DNA of 64,000 nucleotides from Otis tarda (lineage: Eukaryota; Chordata; Aves; Otidiformes; Otididae): the NCBI GenBank assembly GCA_026413225.1, contig CM048555.1, forward strand, positions 81,413,785 through 81,477,784. The letters are read 5' to 3'. The translations under genes were made by a program, and so were the position numbers. Within the stretch, counting starts at the first letter, position 1, and the number at the start of each line of letters is the position of its first letter. Shown one piece after another: positions 1 through 13,270 of this stretch. The notes under the pieces are model-generated. The model was not told where the DNA came from and did not search any database. It saw only the letters and a list, made by a program, of their open reading frames with translations.

Positions 1-3000
1 TTGTTAGTGCCCCAAAACCAACAGCGTTTGAAAAGGGCACGTTAAGTAGTTTATTTATTTTTAAATCAGTGTTAACTGTCTGACTCACAAAGGAAGGATG
101 CTTCAAAGTTTCTGCTGAAAATCCAAGCTGCTGCTTGCTGTGCTCTGCAGAAGGGGGAATGCACACAAAGGCGTGAGCTCAGAGCGGATTTAGAGCCTTA
201 ACTCTGATTTTTCTTGCTCTGGTGGGTTTAAGCTAGTCTTAGTGTTACTTTAAACACAGCTTTTTGTAGTTCAATTATATTAAAATCGCACAGATCCTGG
301 TTCACTCAGTGCTTGGACTTGGACGGAATCCATCACCTTTGATCCAGGAAGGATGTATTGGCGTGGTGAGGAATTAAAAAGTGCCTGGGTGCTCCCCAGA
401 GCCTTCAAACAACAACAAAAAATAAAAATCACGAGTGCAAACATATTCTGTTAGCGCTTCTCTTAGGGGAAGAGCACTGCCTGGGTTTCTGTCGTTAGGG
501 CACGGCAGTGGAAATTGTGGAGTCTGTCGACACTTGACAGACTGGAACAATAAAACCAAACAAACAATCAAATCCCCTTTCTTTGGGAGATTTTTGGGGC
601 CAGGCAAAAGAAAGAAAGGGAGGAAATGAGGAATCTGAAAGCGAGAACTAGACTTTTCTACCTCGCGGGTGGGTGTTAAATTCCTCGGCCGTCGTGTGAA
701 CGGCGCTTGTTTGGATGTTGAAATCGGAAGATGGTGGGGTGGGAGATACTTGTTCCCACCTTAATCCGTGCGTTAGGTTGACCCTTGGGGTTCGCTCGGG
801 AACGACTGGGCTTTTCGCACTGTGGCCACCCCTGGGTCTGGGGTTTGGTCCCGTACGCCCCACGCCGCTCTGTCCGTCTGCTGAGGTTAACGCAGAAATT
901 GCATTTTTCTTCTCAAGACCGTGTGCCGAGAGCGAGTCATAGAACATTATGTGGTCGCTCGTTGTTCCTTTCTCTTGTTCTCGTGTATGTTTTATGGTAA
1001 AACAAGCAGTGCAACCGCTCAGACAGGACTCCGTGAAGAAACTCAGCAGAAGGGGACCTTGCACCGGAATGGGAACTTCTCGTAATTGGGTTTTATTCTT
1101 CTAAGGCTCAACCGTAGACCCTGCCTCCTCCTGGGCACCCTCAGCTCTGGCTGCCCTTGGTCCGTCCGCCCTGCAGCAGGTTGCTGTTACTTCAGGCATC
1201 CGCCACGGGGCATGAACAGCAGGAGCTGGTCCGTGCTGGTGGGAGGAGAGATGAGGGATCTCCTCCCCGCTGTGCCCTCTAATTGCGGGAGGCTGTGAGA
1301 CAGTCGTCAGACCAGGGAAACGGACACCGCTGGAGTTATAAGGCCCACTTTCACCTTTAACCTGCTGACTGAGGCAGGATTGATGGGGAACAGAGAGGGC
1401 CAGAGGTGGTTGCCCTTCACCTCAACATCCCCTCCTGTGAAACCGAATCCGCTCCAGCGATCTGTGCGTGCTCGGGAGCTGTCACTCTCAAGCCAGCGAG
1501 GAAGAGCCATCCATAAAGAAGCCTTTATGGAGCTGCCTTTCATGACATCCTACCCTCACCTTCTGCAATGTGGTTTTTTTTTTTCCTTCTGAGTGCTCCT
1601 GTTGCTACTGTGAAAGTGAAGAGCTGCTCAGCTCAGCTGCTGGGTCTCTCTGGAAAGCGTCAGCTGGACCTTGGTGGGTGGTAAAGTCAGTTTTGCCGAG
1701 CAGTCGTGTCTTTGAAGCCGTAAGGGAAACTGTATCCTGATGCATCCCTGTAATTCTTCTCCTTGGGATCTCTCGAGTGCAGCTGGATTGCTAGCTTGTT
1801 GTTTCAGAGCAAGGAAACGGCGCTTGGAAAGCCTGGTGTGATGTTTTGCCAGTCAAGCAGTCGACTTTCTGACATAACACGCGCAAATCGAAAAGCCACC
1901 AGCGACGCGATGAACGTCTGGGGTCAGCACGCGAGACAGGACCACTGGTGCTTTCACCCATCAAGGTGACTTCAGCTGCAAGGTGGGAAGCCTTCAGAAC
2001 CCCACGTCCTTCAGGAATGAGCTGTTAATTGCCAGAGCAGCTTGTTGTCAGACTCTGTCATTGATTTTTTTTTTTTTTCCCCCGTTTGATTTAAAGAGTA
2101 CACGTATTGACTAGCGCTTACGTAGCGCCGGCCGCGTGGATTAAGAGGTTAATAAATGAGGTGAGGTTTGTGGGGAGAGGCAAGCAACTCCGATGTGTAA
2201 GCGCTCTATGAAGGACAGAAGATGGAGGAGAGGGAACACGACCTCTTCGTGCTTCAAGCCGTGGCGGTGGAGAGCGGCTACAGGAATGACAGCGATACTC
2301 GAGCTTTGGAGGAGATGGTCCTCCAAAAAAGTGGAGACTCAAGATCTCAGGATTGTTTTTTAAGCTGACTTTAATGTCGTGTTTCAGCCAACGATTCCTT
2401 CATGAAGCTCAGTCACTTGAGGTTAACGCACGGCGCGTCCCGCACAAAGGCATCGGTCCTTCGCAGCTGTCATTTTTGTTGATGGGTTGGCAGCAAGGTG
2501 GCACTGTACAGCAAGGAACGTTACAGTACGATTTATTTCAACTTTTCTATTAGATCCCCCCCTTCCCACGATGAAAATAGTAGTTTGTGTTCCTGTAGGT
2601 TCTGTTGATTCCAGGGCACGTGCGGTTGCTGTCGGACGTGTAAATGGGTGGGTTTCCAGGTCGATTCCGTTAGGGAAGTTTACAGATTGATCTGATGACC
2701 GTCGGAAGTTTTGTGCTTTTGCTCTAAATCGGTGCTTCAGTGTTTAAGTGCAGTTTTCCCCTAGAAGAGGAGGGGAGTGGTGCAGGTGTCTAAATGTGGA
2801 TGTCTACTGCTGTCGTAGAAGTGTGGAGGAATCCTCCATGTCCACAGGAAACAGGTAGGGAGGACACAAGCGTTGGAGAGATTTGTGCCTCGCTGGAGCA
2901 GCAGCTGGAGCATGCCCATAGGTGCCTAAAATGGCACCAGCTGCCTCTCTTTAGGACCTGAACTGCTTTGTGTGGGTGGTGGTTGGTGTACGAGATGTAC

Positions 3001-3200
3001 GTCAACATCTGTTGTAGTGACAAAATCGAGCTTTGACGTCACAGCCCTGCTACTAGGAGAAGGAGAAGAAAATGAGGTGGATTTTGTTCTAGCCCATGGC
3101 TGGTGACGTTCCAGGTGTGCGTGCTTACGTGGTTTCAGTTTTTATCTTTAAATGTACCTGTGCAATTTGAGGGAGCCGAGAGCTGGGAACATGGTCTCCA
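1..3200. other. Unique intronic sequence, nothing recognised
   Basis: Mixed-composition sequence with a T-run at about 1576-1588 and another at about 2066-2079. There is no repeat family or exon I can name. Confidence 0.4.
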
Positions 3201-3204
3201 AAAG

Positions 3205-3474
3205 ACAGTTCTTTTGGAGAATGAGAGGCAACAGCCTCAGGTTGTGCCAGGGGAGGTTTAGGTTGGATGTTATGAATCTTCACCAAAAGGATTATCAAGC
3301 ACTGGAACAGGCTGCCCAGGGCAGTGGTGGAGTCACCATCCCTGGAGGGATTTAAGAGACATGTAGACGTGGTGCTTAGGGACATGGTTTAGTGGTGGGC
3401 TTGGCAGTGTTAGGTTGACGGTTGGGCTCGATGATCTTAGGGGTCTTTTCCAACCTAAATGGTTCCGTGATTCT
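3205..3474 (+). mobile_element. CR1 LINE 3' end, old copy
   Basis: It shows the sense-strand CR1 order: the GGTTGTGCCAGGGGAGGTTT motif, AGGTTGGATGTTA, then GCACTGGAACAGGCTGCCCA, ATCCCTGGAGGGATTTAAGA, GTTGGGCTCGATGATCTTAG and CAACCTAAATGGTTCCGTGA. It is 5'-truncated and diverged. Confidence 0.9.
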
Positions 3475-6400
3475 TCATACCCAGTGTTAAGGTGAACAAA
3501 CCAGACGTACCCTCAGCTGACTCCAGCTTTCAGGTTGGCTTTGCTTTGCTGCCCATTAGTAAAATGAACGTTTAATCCTAGAAACGTAACAAACGTCACC
3601 AAAGCATCAGAGATTTAACAACCACTGGAAATCCAGGGTGCAATTTTGACTAAATATCAGCGTAAGTACCCTCATTATTGCCTATTTTTATACGTTTCCA
3701 GAACAATGACGTGTGACTTCCAAGATGGTATGTGAGATCAGCAGAGTGCTGAGAGCACACTGTGTGCTACCATACTTAGGGGAGGAAGAGAGCAATTAGG
3801 CTAATGGTCTTTAATTGATAAAGATTGAGGTGGTCTGACCGCCAGCGTGGAGGAGTGGCAGTTTTCTGCTGTAGGGCTTGTTGGAGGATCTGGCTAAGGC
3901 TGAAACGAGTCTTAACGCACACACAGATCTTGCACCTGGACCTAAGAGCAGGTATGAAGACTGAAGAAAGTGAAGATGCATTCCTTCTGGACCAGGAAGG
4001 TCCAGAACCTCCTGCACTTTCAGGACTGTCCAAGTAATGCAGAGGAGAGTGAACGTCACTGAGAGGAACAGTACATCTGTATGTTGGGCAATAGTGGTGG
4101 CCCACTGAGGAGTTTCTGCTTTGCAGGAGAGCGTGTTGATTGTGCTCTGTAATGGTTCACAGTGCATCACACGTGGCTTGCAGTAACGCCTGAGATGAGG
4201 AGAAGCCGAGTGGCTGAACTCCACTTTGCAGGCTCAACCCTTTTTGCAGTGAGAGCGGTTGACTTATCTTTAAGGGCTGTTGAGGTTCCAGCTGAGGTGA
4301 GCTTTCCTCCGGAAATTGTTGTGGCATCGCTATGGCTTCTGACGAGTCCAAGCAGAAAACATGCATCTCACTTGGCTTGGTTGAGATTAAGCGATGGAAG
4401 GACCATAAAGTCTTCTCCTCCACCTCCTACTTCCTTGGAATTGCTAATGGGAAGATATGAGTGCCTTTCAGACCACATATCTACAAAGCCTTCTGCAGGA
4501 GGCCCTTCCAACGTGCATGGAGAGGGTGGCTGATGCCCCTCTTGCCAAAAACCCATGTGTTTTGTAAGGGTTTTGAACTTCTGACTTTCCCGCACCAAAA
4601 AGCAGAAATGTCTGGCTGCTTCCTGCAGGCGTGAGGAGCGGGGTGGTTTCCACCATGAGCTTCCTCTTCCTCTGCTTGCAGACAGGTCAACCCCGAAACT
4701 GGAGGAAGAGAGGTGGGGGGAAGGGAGGCCTGTGGCTCCAGACAGTGTTTGTTATATATAACTGTAATCTGTTCGCTTAGTGCCCGTTATTACTGGATCC
4801 TTTAACGTGTTCTTAGGCACCGTGTCTGCGTCGGTGGGGCTGGTCCAAGCTGCCAGCCAGGTTTCCGCTGCAGAGACCCATCACCAGCTTACGGCGTATT
4901 TTCGCATGGTTCTCTCGGATAATCCCTCGCCCTTTCTAACAAACCTAACAAACCACACGAAGTGCTGCATTTATTCAGGTCATGTGCTCATGCATATTAA
5001 TCTCTCCAGCCAGCTTCTCCTTCATTCATTTCAATTCTTCTTCTCCATCAAGCTCCGCCGACGGCCGCTCCCCGGGGGCCGTATTTTCGTGTAACAGCTA
5101 GCTGGCGTCAAGTCTGGCGGGTCGATACCGTGCATGCTTTCAGCGTTTAAATTACCGCCATGGTCTGTTGGTCTTGGCTTGGGCAAAAGAATGCCGGCGA
5201 TGAAACGACACTCGATCTGGAGTTTGCCGGATAGTGTAAACAAGCACATTAGTTGGACCGGATAGGCACGGTAATTGCAGAGCGAGGCTGTTGCTTGAAT
5301 GGATCCATTAAGGTCGGCTTCAGGGAGCTGCATCATCCTTTGAGATTGCTGCGAAGAAAGGACCGAAAGAAATAATCGTGACGGGAAGGTCTCGCCGCAG
5401 AAGAGCGAAGCACCAAATTTGTTCTTAACTCTTCGCTGCGGAGCTTGTGCCGCTCGCTTGGTGCAATGCGGGATGTTGGATCTCTTGGGGATCCGTGCTT
5501 TTTGTGCTTGGTGCCGTAGGAGAGCTGTGGTTAAATGGGGTTATGTAGCTGTTGCTCGCTCTTGAGCAGCTGCGCGCTGCAGAAGATGGGTAGAGTTTTA
5601 TGGCCTCCTGTTCCAGGGCTCAAGTTCCTCGTTGATCCCATAGGAGAGGAGAAACGTCCACCTTTTTTTTTTTCTCCAGAGCAATTCCAACTGTCTGCAG
5701 AGGGCGGGGGTGAACTTTTTATTTGCTTTAAGAATTTTCATGCTTTGGAGCCAAGCGCGTACCAGAAATTCTGGAATTTGGAGGGGAGGTCCCTGGGAAA
5801 AGCAGCACATGGCATGGATTTGGAGAGGTCTGACAGAGGAGTGGTGAGGAGGTGGTGATGTTTGTTCCCTGATACCCGCTCACGTTGGCTGAGAAACAGC
5901 CATGTCATAGGGAAGAAAGTTTTCAGGAGATGTTTGGGTTATTTTGACTGAAGTTTGAGAGTTCAGCTGTACGAATATATTCACAATTGTAAAGGCTGTG
6001 GACCAGCTCTTAAAAACCATAAATAAATAATGTAGTGCTAGGTGTTAGCTGGCCCATCGTTGTTGACCCAACTTGTGCTTACTGGGTAATCTACTGGGAT
6101 GGTGACTGTTGGATTCTGTGCGTCACCAGGAGCCTTCATCTTGCCTGAGCAAACCCTGAGTTCGTTAAACTGGATAATTCGGTTCTGTGACTCGGTTCTT
6201 GTAGCTTTGGATTAACGTGGTTGTCGGCTAGTCAAAGTTTGGGCCGTGGCGTGGTTTGATCATCGAGGTTGCAGAGCTTTTGTTTCTGGTCCGTCGTTGG
6301 GAGCTCTGTGTCATTTGGGATGAGACGTCTTGTGAGCAGCAGATTGTTTAACTTCTGTGATTTATTTTTTTTTTTTTTTTGGTGGCTTCCCATGAACTGT

Positions 6401-7031
6401 CTGGTTCTGTCTCCCCTGGTGGGTGCTGGGCTGGGTGCAACTGGGAGTTTCTGGCGTTGAAAATTCAGGTTGTCCTGGGTGGATGCGTGTGTCTGAATTT
6501 TATTTAAAGCGTGAGTACATTTTGAGCATGGGCTGGAGCACCCTAATATGCTGAATATCATTTAAAAAAAAATTAAAAATCCATCTTTTGTATTATGGGG
6601 TGTCAGCCAGCCAGCCAGCGAAGGAGCAATAGGCGTGTACCGCGCCGAGATTCGCTTGGCGTCTCCCCGTCCTCCTCTTCACAGCAGTCCCATCTGTCCA
6701 GGTGGAAGAGTAAATACTCCTCCGATCTAATCACGTTAAATGTTCCAGAGTGTAATACCTTAATTTGGTTGCTGACATGAGGGCTGATGCGGAAATGATG
6801 TGGTAATCAGGAATGACAGCCGTGGTAGATAGGAATCTTTTGTTGCAAAGATTAAGCGAACCCGAGTAGGTCGTCTTGGCGGGTGTGCCCCGTAACCAGA
6901 AATAGTCCTCGTACGCTGACTCAGAGCACAACACCGCTCGTGAAAGTTGGGTCTTTCTGCAAATGGCTTGGCTTGTTCCCATCTAAACCTGTTATCGGCC
7001 TTTGGAAGATCCGGTCCAAGGTTAGAGGCAT
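3475..7031. other. Unique intronic sequence
   Basis: No exon or repeat family is recognised. A TATATAA run occurs near 4753, a T-run at about 6364-6380 and CCAGCCAGCCAG at 6607. 4920-5060 is AT-richer, with CATGCATATTAATC, and could be a non-coding element. Confidence 0.35.
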
Positions 7032-7093
7032 CCACGGTTGGACTTGATGATCTTCAAAGTCTTTCCCAACGTAAATGGTTCTACAGTTCTATG
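7032..7093 (+). mobile_element. CR1 3' tail remnant
   Basis: Short remnant with GGTTGGACTTGATGATCTTC, CTTTCCCAACGTAAATGGTT and TACAGTTCTATG, the terminal 60 bp of CR1 in sense orientation. Confidence 0.8.
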
Positions 7094-10000
7094 TGGTATT
7101 ACGTTGTTGTGAGCACACTATCAAGAAAAAAGCAACAAAGAAATATAATGCGTCTTTTCTTTGTGGCAACTTGGACCCGAAGCGCACAAAACCGCTGTTG
7201 TCTCTTGTTCTGCTCCTCTTAACGTTGGAAATCCAGAGCGGGGAGGGAATCCTCCCTGGCATGCATACCCGCTGTGGAATTGCTTTTCAGAAGTGTTTGA
7301 AAACGATCCCTTCTGCAGGACCAGGAGCTAATTTGAGCAGCCGGTTCCGTCCTTGAGAGGTACGTTCCAGGATGCCCGAGGAAAATAGCAGGCTGGGATT
7401 CGTTTCGGGTTTGAGGTTAGTTTGAAAGGAGGCCGGTGCTTTTATTGAGAGTGGTTTATATAGCAGCTCTCAGTGGCAACGGTTTGTCTTTTATATTTTT
7501 AGGTTAAGGGGTTTCTTTGAGGCCACACGATTTGACCTTCTGCCTCGATGGAGGTGGGCATTATTGTTTGAAATGACTGGGGTCCAAACTTGTTCTGTAA
7601 CCTCTCGGGCGCGTTATTCGTGGAAGCAGGTTAATGAAATGTACGTACGCGTGTCGTTTCCCGGTTTGTGGAAAAATGCTTCCATTTTCTCCCCTGGAAC
7701 GGCTGGAAGTTTTCCGTGAGCGTCGCCTGGCATCCCAGACGCTCATTGCCTTGAAGAGGAGCATTGCTCCTGGACTTAATTGCAGACTCTGTAATTTCGG
7801 GCGTTTGAATGTCCCTCTGCCTTTTGGCCACCTGCAGCTTTCCCCAAGGACAGAGGAAGCCTCCAGCACGGACTTCTCTCCGGTAGCGTATTTTTCCTGT
7901 AGATTATCCTTTCATACACATGATGAGAATATTCTGCTCTCATAAAGAGACAGCAGAGCGTGCGTGAGGCTGTACGCATAAATATATCCGAAGTTACGAG
8001 GTTTTCCAAGAGGAAAAGATGATGTAATGGCCTGTGGAAATAATATTATTTTTTTTTTATTCTTTCTCTCGTCCGATCACACTTACGATATAAATAGTGG
8101 AAAAAGGCACGAACCCATTGAAATGTAAACCACTCCGGTAAAGCTCCCCCATCGCTGCGTGCTGGGTTCAGGCGGCGAGCGGCGGCCGTCGGTGGTTTCC
8201 GGCACATTAGCGGCAACGCGTGGAGCCATCTGTCATGGCTTGGAGGTGTCGAACCGATTCAGCAGCTCATTAGGCAAGGCTAGAAGGAAAAAAAAAAAAA
8301 AAAACTAGTGTAGAAAATCAGCATGTAGATGGGAGAAGGGAAGGCTGAAGAGCTGGAGGAGGCATGTACAGTGCAGACCTTTACCAAGTCGTTGCCATTG
8401 CACTCCGTCGTTGGGTCAGGGTAATTCGGCTCTGCCAGGGGATTTGGAGTTGTCCCCAGTCGGTCAAGGCATGGTCAACAGCAGCACCAGTGCTTCGATG
8501 GGTGTCACCTGTCCTCTCCAAACCCACCCTCAGACATGTACCAGCACCACACTTGGGAGGTTCTGGCCTGGTGGACACCTCTCAGCTTGGATTCAGTTCA
8601 AACAAGAGCTCCGGGTAATAGTGTTTGCTGTTCTCAGAGCTCAAGTTGTTTGCCAGTGGACTGAGTTGAAGGAAGAAACACCAGCTGTGGTCTCTGCAGC
8701 TGCCGAGGGAGCACCTGCCTGCTCCTGGTGCGGCATCTGCAGAGCGGGTCTGCTCTGCGGGAACCTGCGCCCAGCCGTCCTTCACGGACCTTCTGGAGAT
8801 GTTTGCAGAAAGAGTTTCTAAGCCTGAGCTGTCAGCCGTCCATGGCCACTTAGAGAACAGGAGGGCTTCGTTGGTTTGCCTTTTCCAGCAACCCTGCTCT
8901 GGCTGGTGCTTAGGATCTGACCTTTCTCTTTCCACCTTTTCATTCCCTTTTGAAAGCTGGGCTTTGCCGTGGTGATTGTGGGCGCAGCTGGGCAAGCAGC
9001 TACCTGCAGCGTATGCAGAACGTTGGGTTTAGGGCAGTTGAAGGTCTGTCTTCATCTTCTTGCCATGTTATTAAACCCTTTCTAAGCAAGCCCAGCTCTG
9101 GGTAATGCCAGCTTTTTGTTTCTGTTTGGCCCTTGCGTTGTCTGAATGAATGTCTTCTCTTTTGGTGTGTGCACAGACCAGTTCTTCACAGACTGTGGTG
9201 CTGCAGTGACTGTAGAGGTACAACGGGAACTGGGAATGTTCTGGTTTAATTTTCTCATTTCTCCTCCCCAACCTGTCTGTCTGCAACTCTGTCTCTGCTC
9301 TGATGCTTTGCGTAACTCTTCTCTGCGCTCAAACACCCAACGGCTTGTTTGAAGGGAACCCTAGCGCTCTGCGCTTACACTGGGATTGGAGATGTACGTG
9401 TTTGACTCAAGTTATCGATTGACACTGTATTGATTGGCTTTACTTCTAAATGAGCATCACACAGCTGCGGTGCCTACCCATTTAGTGTGCAAGCTGAGTT
9501 TTGTTTTGAACGTGAGAGTTCAACCGGGGAATACCTTTCTGTGCCTTTGGAAACGGCAAAGCAAGTGCAACCCTTGTAAGAAGTGTGGGAATAACGTCAG
9601 TTGTTGCTTTCTCTGAAGTAGCCTAGTCTGCGCACGGCTTGTGGACCTTATCCCCAAGCAAGAGGTGGACAAGGAAGGGAAGGGAGACTCCTGCGCGAGT
9701 TTTGTTTCTTGACACCTCACGTTCAGGTGAAGAGCAAGGGCAGACTTCGATTTCTTCTGCCGCCATGGGGTGTGGAGATTCCCAGCCATCCCAGCTGGAG
9801 CTCAGGGCGATGGGATGTTCAGGTTCCAGGTCAGAACAGAGCAGTGCAGTGAGTTAACGCAGAAATCGAGTCTCGGAGTAAAGTTTTGGGGTTGCTGATG
9901 TCCTGTTAAAGGCGATGTCCTGTTGAAGGCCGCTTTGAAGGACGCGTGCAAAGTGTTTGCACAACTGTTCTCCAAGGCAGAACTGTTTAGATACAGCGCC

Positions 10001-10887
10001 AAGGTTGGAAAGCTCGTTTTTATTTTTGTATCGGATCTGTTTGCCGAGTTTATGTGATATGATATGCTTTTCCCTTCAATGAACACTTCAGCAGTCTTTT
10101 AATCAATATCTAAGGCCTCCTCCAGTGGAGGAAGGTACGTGAGAGACCCCAGCAAGGGCGTTGCAGCCCCAGGGCAGAGCAGCACGGTTTCGTTTAGCAG
10201 TTTGCTGTGGAACAGATGGAAGTGCAGGTTTCTACAGAAATTTATTCAGAATTGCCTTTCTGGAGGTTTTCTAGCCTCCAGGGTGCTTGGGAAGCCTGGA
10301 TGTGGTGACAGGGAACGAGACTGATGGTAGACTTCGAGTCTTTGATTGAAGATGGAGAGCCTGAGTAGACAAGCAAGTTGGATATTTTTCAAATGAAGCC
10401 GATGGCAAATCTGCTGGTCTTGGGCAGAATCAGGCCCTTCCAGGGTAGGTGAATTCTTGGTGACTTCTCACAGCTGCGTTTAGCAACGCTTAACAGGAAA
10501 GTTGTACCAGCTGGGAGCACTGGTGTGTTCTCCTCGTTCTTGGCAGCCTCTGATACCTCTCTGCATGCAGGCACTCACCTCTGTGTATACATCTGCTCTT
10601 GTTTTGGCTTTTTTATCACTTTCTTCCCCATACAGATTTCCTTTCCTTACTCTGTCCTTCTCAAACCCATCTTGTTCCTTCCCATTTCTAATCTTTGTTT
10701 TTTTCCTGAAAAACAGTGAGGAAACAGGTTCAGACGTTCACTGAGCTGTCTTAAGGTCGAATATCTAAAGTAACTCTTATTTCTTTGGAGAAAAAATAAT
10801 ATTCCAGAACATGACTGTCTGTAGTGCAGGAAAGCGTTGGCTAGAAAGGACCCTTGGGTGCCTGTGCCCCAGAGCAGGGCTCATGCC
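7094..10887. other. Unique intronic sequence
   Basis: No exon recognised. There is an A-run at about 8288-8303 and a short tandem duplication at about 9897-9931 (GATGTCCTGTTaAAGGC / GATGTCCTGTTgAAGGC). Confidence 0.35.
7890..8060. promoter_or_regulatory. AT-rich non-repetitive island, candidate conserved element
   Basis: Contains GATTATCCTTTCATACACATG, CTCATAAAGAG, CATAAATATATCC and AAATAATATTATT within more balanced surroundings, with no repeat similarity. Assignment is by composition and motifs only. Confidence 0.22.
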
Positions 10888-10960
10888 AAAGCTAGACCAG
10901 GTTACTCAGGACCTTGTCCAGAGACTGCCCAACCTCTTTGGACTCCTTTCCCACACCTTT
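10888..10960 (-). mobile_element. Possible old CR1 fragment, antisense
   Basis: AGCTAGACCAGGTTACTCAG followed by GACCTTGTCCAGAGACTGCC resembles the antisense of an internal 3' CR1 segment (..GAGCAGGTTGCTCAGGACC..). It is diverged and short. Confidence 0.45.
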
Positions 10961-12179
10961 TCCCACGGGGAAAGATTTGATTTTCCCCGTGTATGTCTTT
11001 GTGATTTCTCTAGTTGCAACCTGTGCCTCTCCTCTTGGCTTTTTGCTGGTCACCTTGAGAAGGTTCTGGTTTTTTTTCTCTCTGTAGCTGCCTTTTAGGT
11101 TGGTAGGTACCAAAAATCTTAACCTCCTAACCCTCAGCTTTCAGTATGGGACCAGCAGAATCCTAAAACTAGAAATTCTTTTTTAATTAGTTTTATACTT
11201 AAAATGAAACTGGTGGAAAGTTGGAAGAATTAGAAAATAGTTTTTCAGGGGAAAGGACCCGCCCAGATGTCACAGAAGAATGGGATTCATCTGCCCTTCA
11301 CGTTTTGGCTCGTTTTGAGGGTTGGCGTTGGCTTTGATTTTAAAAGGTGTGGGAAAACGTTGCAGGCCTGCCGACTGGCCGGCCTTTTCCTTCTTGGGCT
11401 GAGCGTTGCTGTGTTTCAGGATGAACCTCCACCTGGTGTACAGGTCTGAAAACTCCAAAAGTAAATTGTCAGTGTTTCTGATAATTGTTTAAAGCGGAGA
11501 CTGCCCATCTCCCAGCATCCCATCGTTCCTCTTCCTCAGATGTTCCCAAAACTCTGAACTCGGGCCCGGCAGCCCCGCTGGGACGGAAACTGAATCACGG
11601 CGCAGGAAAGTCCCGCTGTTCGAGTCACAGGAGTCGTTCACACGAGCACAGCGCTGGCCCAAAGGCTTTGCCAAAGCCACTAATCCGATCCAGGTTTCTC
11701 GGGTCAGGGACGGGGTCGTCGGGGAGCGGCGCGCCGGGGCTGCAGCTCTGCGCCCCACAATGGCTGTCGTCTTGACCGGACTCCCTGTGCCTCAGTTTCC
11801 TCCTCTCCTCCACGCAAAGCTTTGATATACGTGGGTATTGAGAAAAAAACAAGTAGTAACGGGGAAAAAAGAGAGATTTTATTTCATTTTCTCACAGGGA
11901 AACTGTCTTCTTGCAAACTCCTGTGGGACCTGAAGCTCCTCTTTTAAAACAGACTTTAAAATTTAAGATGGAAGAGGATCATTTTAGCTGTTGATGGTCG
12001 ACAGCTAGCGGTCAGTCTTGCCCCAGGAGCGTGATAGGTGGCTTGCAAAGAGCCGCAAAGACAGGATTATTGCTCCCGTCAGCCCGGCCTAAATGGAAAC
12101 CATGCAGGCGGTGGCTGGAGGCTGGCGCTCACAGGCTGAGCCCTGAAACTCGGCGCAGGCCTCATTGATGCTGTCGCTT

Positions 12180-12450
12180 TTAGTTGGGTTTTTATCCATA
12201 TATTTTCCGCTGTCTTTTCAAGCGGTGTTTTCTGCAAGTTGCTGAAGCTGTTTGTGGCTAGCGCTGCGGCTTATGAGCTGGCCGCATCCAGCCTTGCAGA
12301 AACTTGTTGAAACAGTCAAGGCCAATCAGCTCCTGCTCCCTCTCCTCAAAATTTGTGAGGGCTCCGCGCCCAGATGTTAGAGACTGTAGCAGCTATAATA
12401 ACCCACAAATGAGATTTAGTTTTTCAAGTATATTACACTGAGAGGATATT
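12180..12450. promoter_or_regulatory. Candidate conserved non-coding element
   Basis: Non-repetitive, with CTTTTAGTTGGGTTTTTATC, CAGTCAAGGCCAATCAGCTC (CCAAT box), GCAGCTATAATAACCCACAA and ATTTAGTTTTTCAAGTATAT. Complex sequence free of repeats inside an intron is typical of conserved elements, but no alignment was available. Confidence 0.28.
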
Positions 12451-13139
12451 TATGGGTTTTCTTTGGTAAATGATGGGGTTGCAATGGGATCTCTTGACGA
12501 AATCAGCTTTTTGTGGGGTGGGGATGTATCTGGATACAGCCACCTGGCTCTTGCGCTGCAGCTTAAATCTGTCTTCCATCAATGAGGCTGGAAATCACCA
12601 TGTGTGTGACGGCATTTAGTTTTTTGAGGGTGTTTATCCATGCCGTAGGAGCTGCTGCTGCCCCTAGAAAGGCTCCTGTTGAGCTCAGAGCCCTGGGATC
12701 TCTGGATCTGCTGCGGCCTCTCATCCCTGGGAGTCAAGCCCTTGGAGCAGGCCGAGCTGCGTGGGGAGCTGGAAATACTGAAAAGCCAGGTCTGGGAGGT
12801 GGGCGAGGCTCCCAGCATCCTTCCTCCACCGCTCCCACAAGCGGCTTGCTTGAAAACCAAATGTTGAGCTTCCGCGCTCGCCGCCTGCCACCCCTTTGGC
12901 TTTAACGTAAAGTGAGCAGACTCCCAGTAGCGTGGTGTTTTGAAAAGTAAAGGGCAGCGCAGCCGGGCTGCCTTCCAGATAAACGAACAACCTTGGAAAT
13001 TACATGTTGAAAACTCCTGAAAAATGGTTGATGGGTTGGAGTATTTGTTTTGAAGATAACGTATCCCACCCGGCATCCTCTCGCTTTGCTCCAATTTTGC
13101 TCTCCCGTGGCTCCAGCAGTGAAGAGCTTCGCTGTGCTC

Positions 13140-13270
13140 GCAGGATTTGTATAATGCACACATTCATCCTCCCGTGAGCTGGAGCCTTTAACAACATGTT
13201 TTGGTCAGTTTTACAGTTGTTATAGTGACATAATAACATTTGTCAAGGCCGTATTAGGTTATGTTTTCCC
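13140..13270. promoter_or_regulatory. Candidate conserved non-coding element
   Basis: AT-rich segment with TTTGTATAATGCACACATTC, TTTAACAACATGTTTTGGTC and GTGACATAATAACATTTGTC, with no repeat similarity. Called by composition only. Confidence 0.25.

Noticed and set aside
12579-13163. 194-codon antisense frame
   Set aside because: No recognisable domain, ordinary composition, and overlaps competing frames on both strands; treated as chance.
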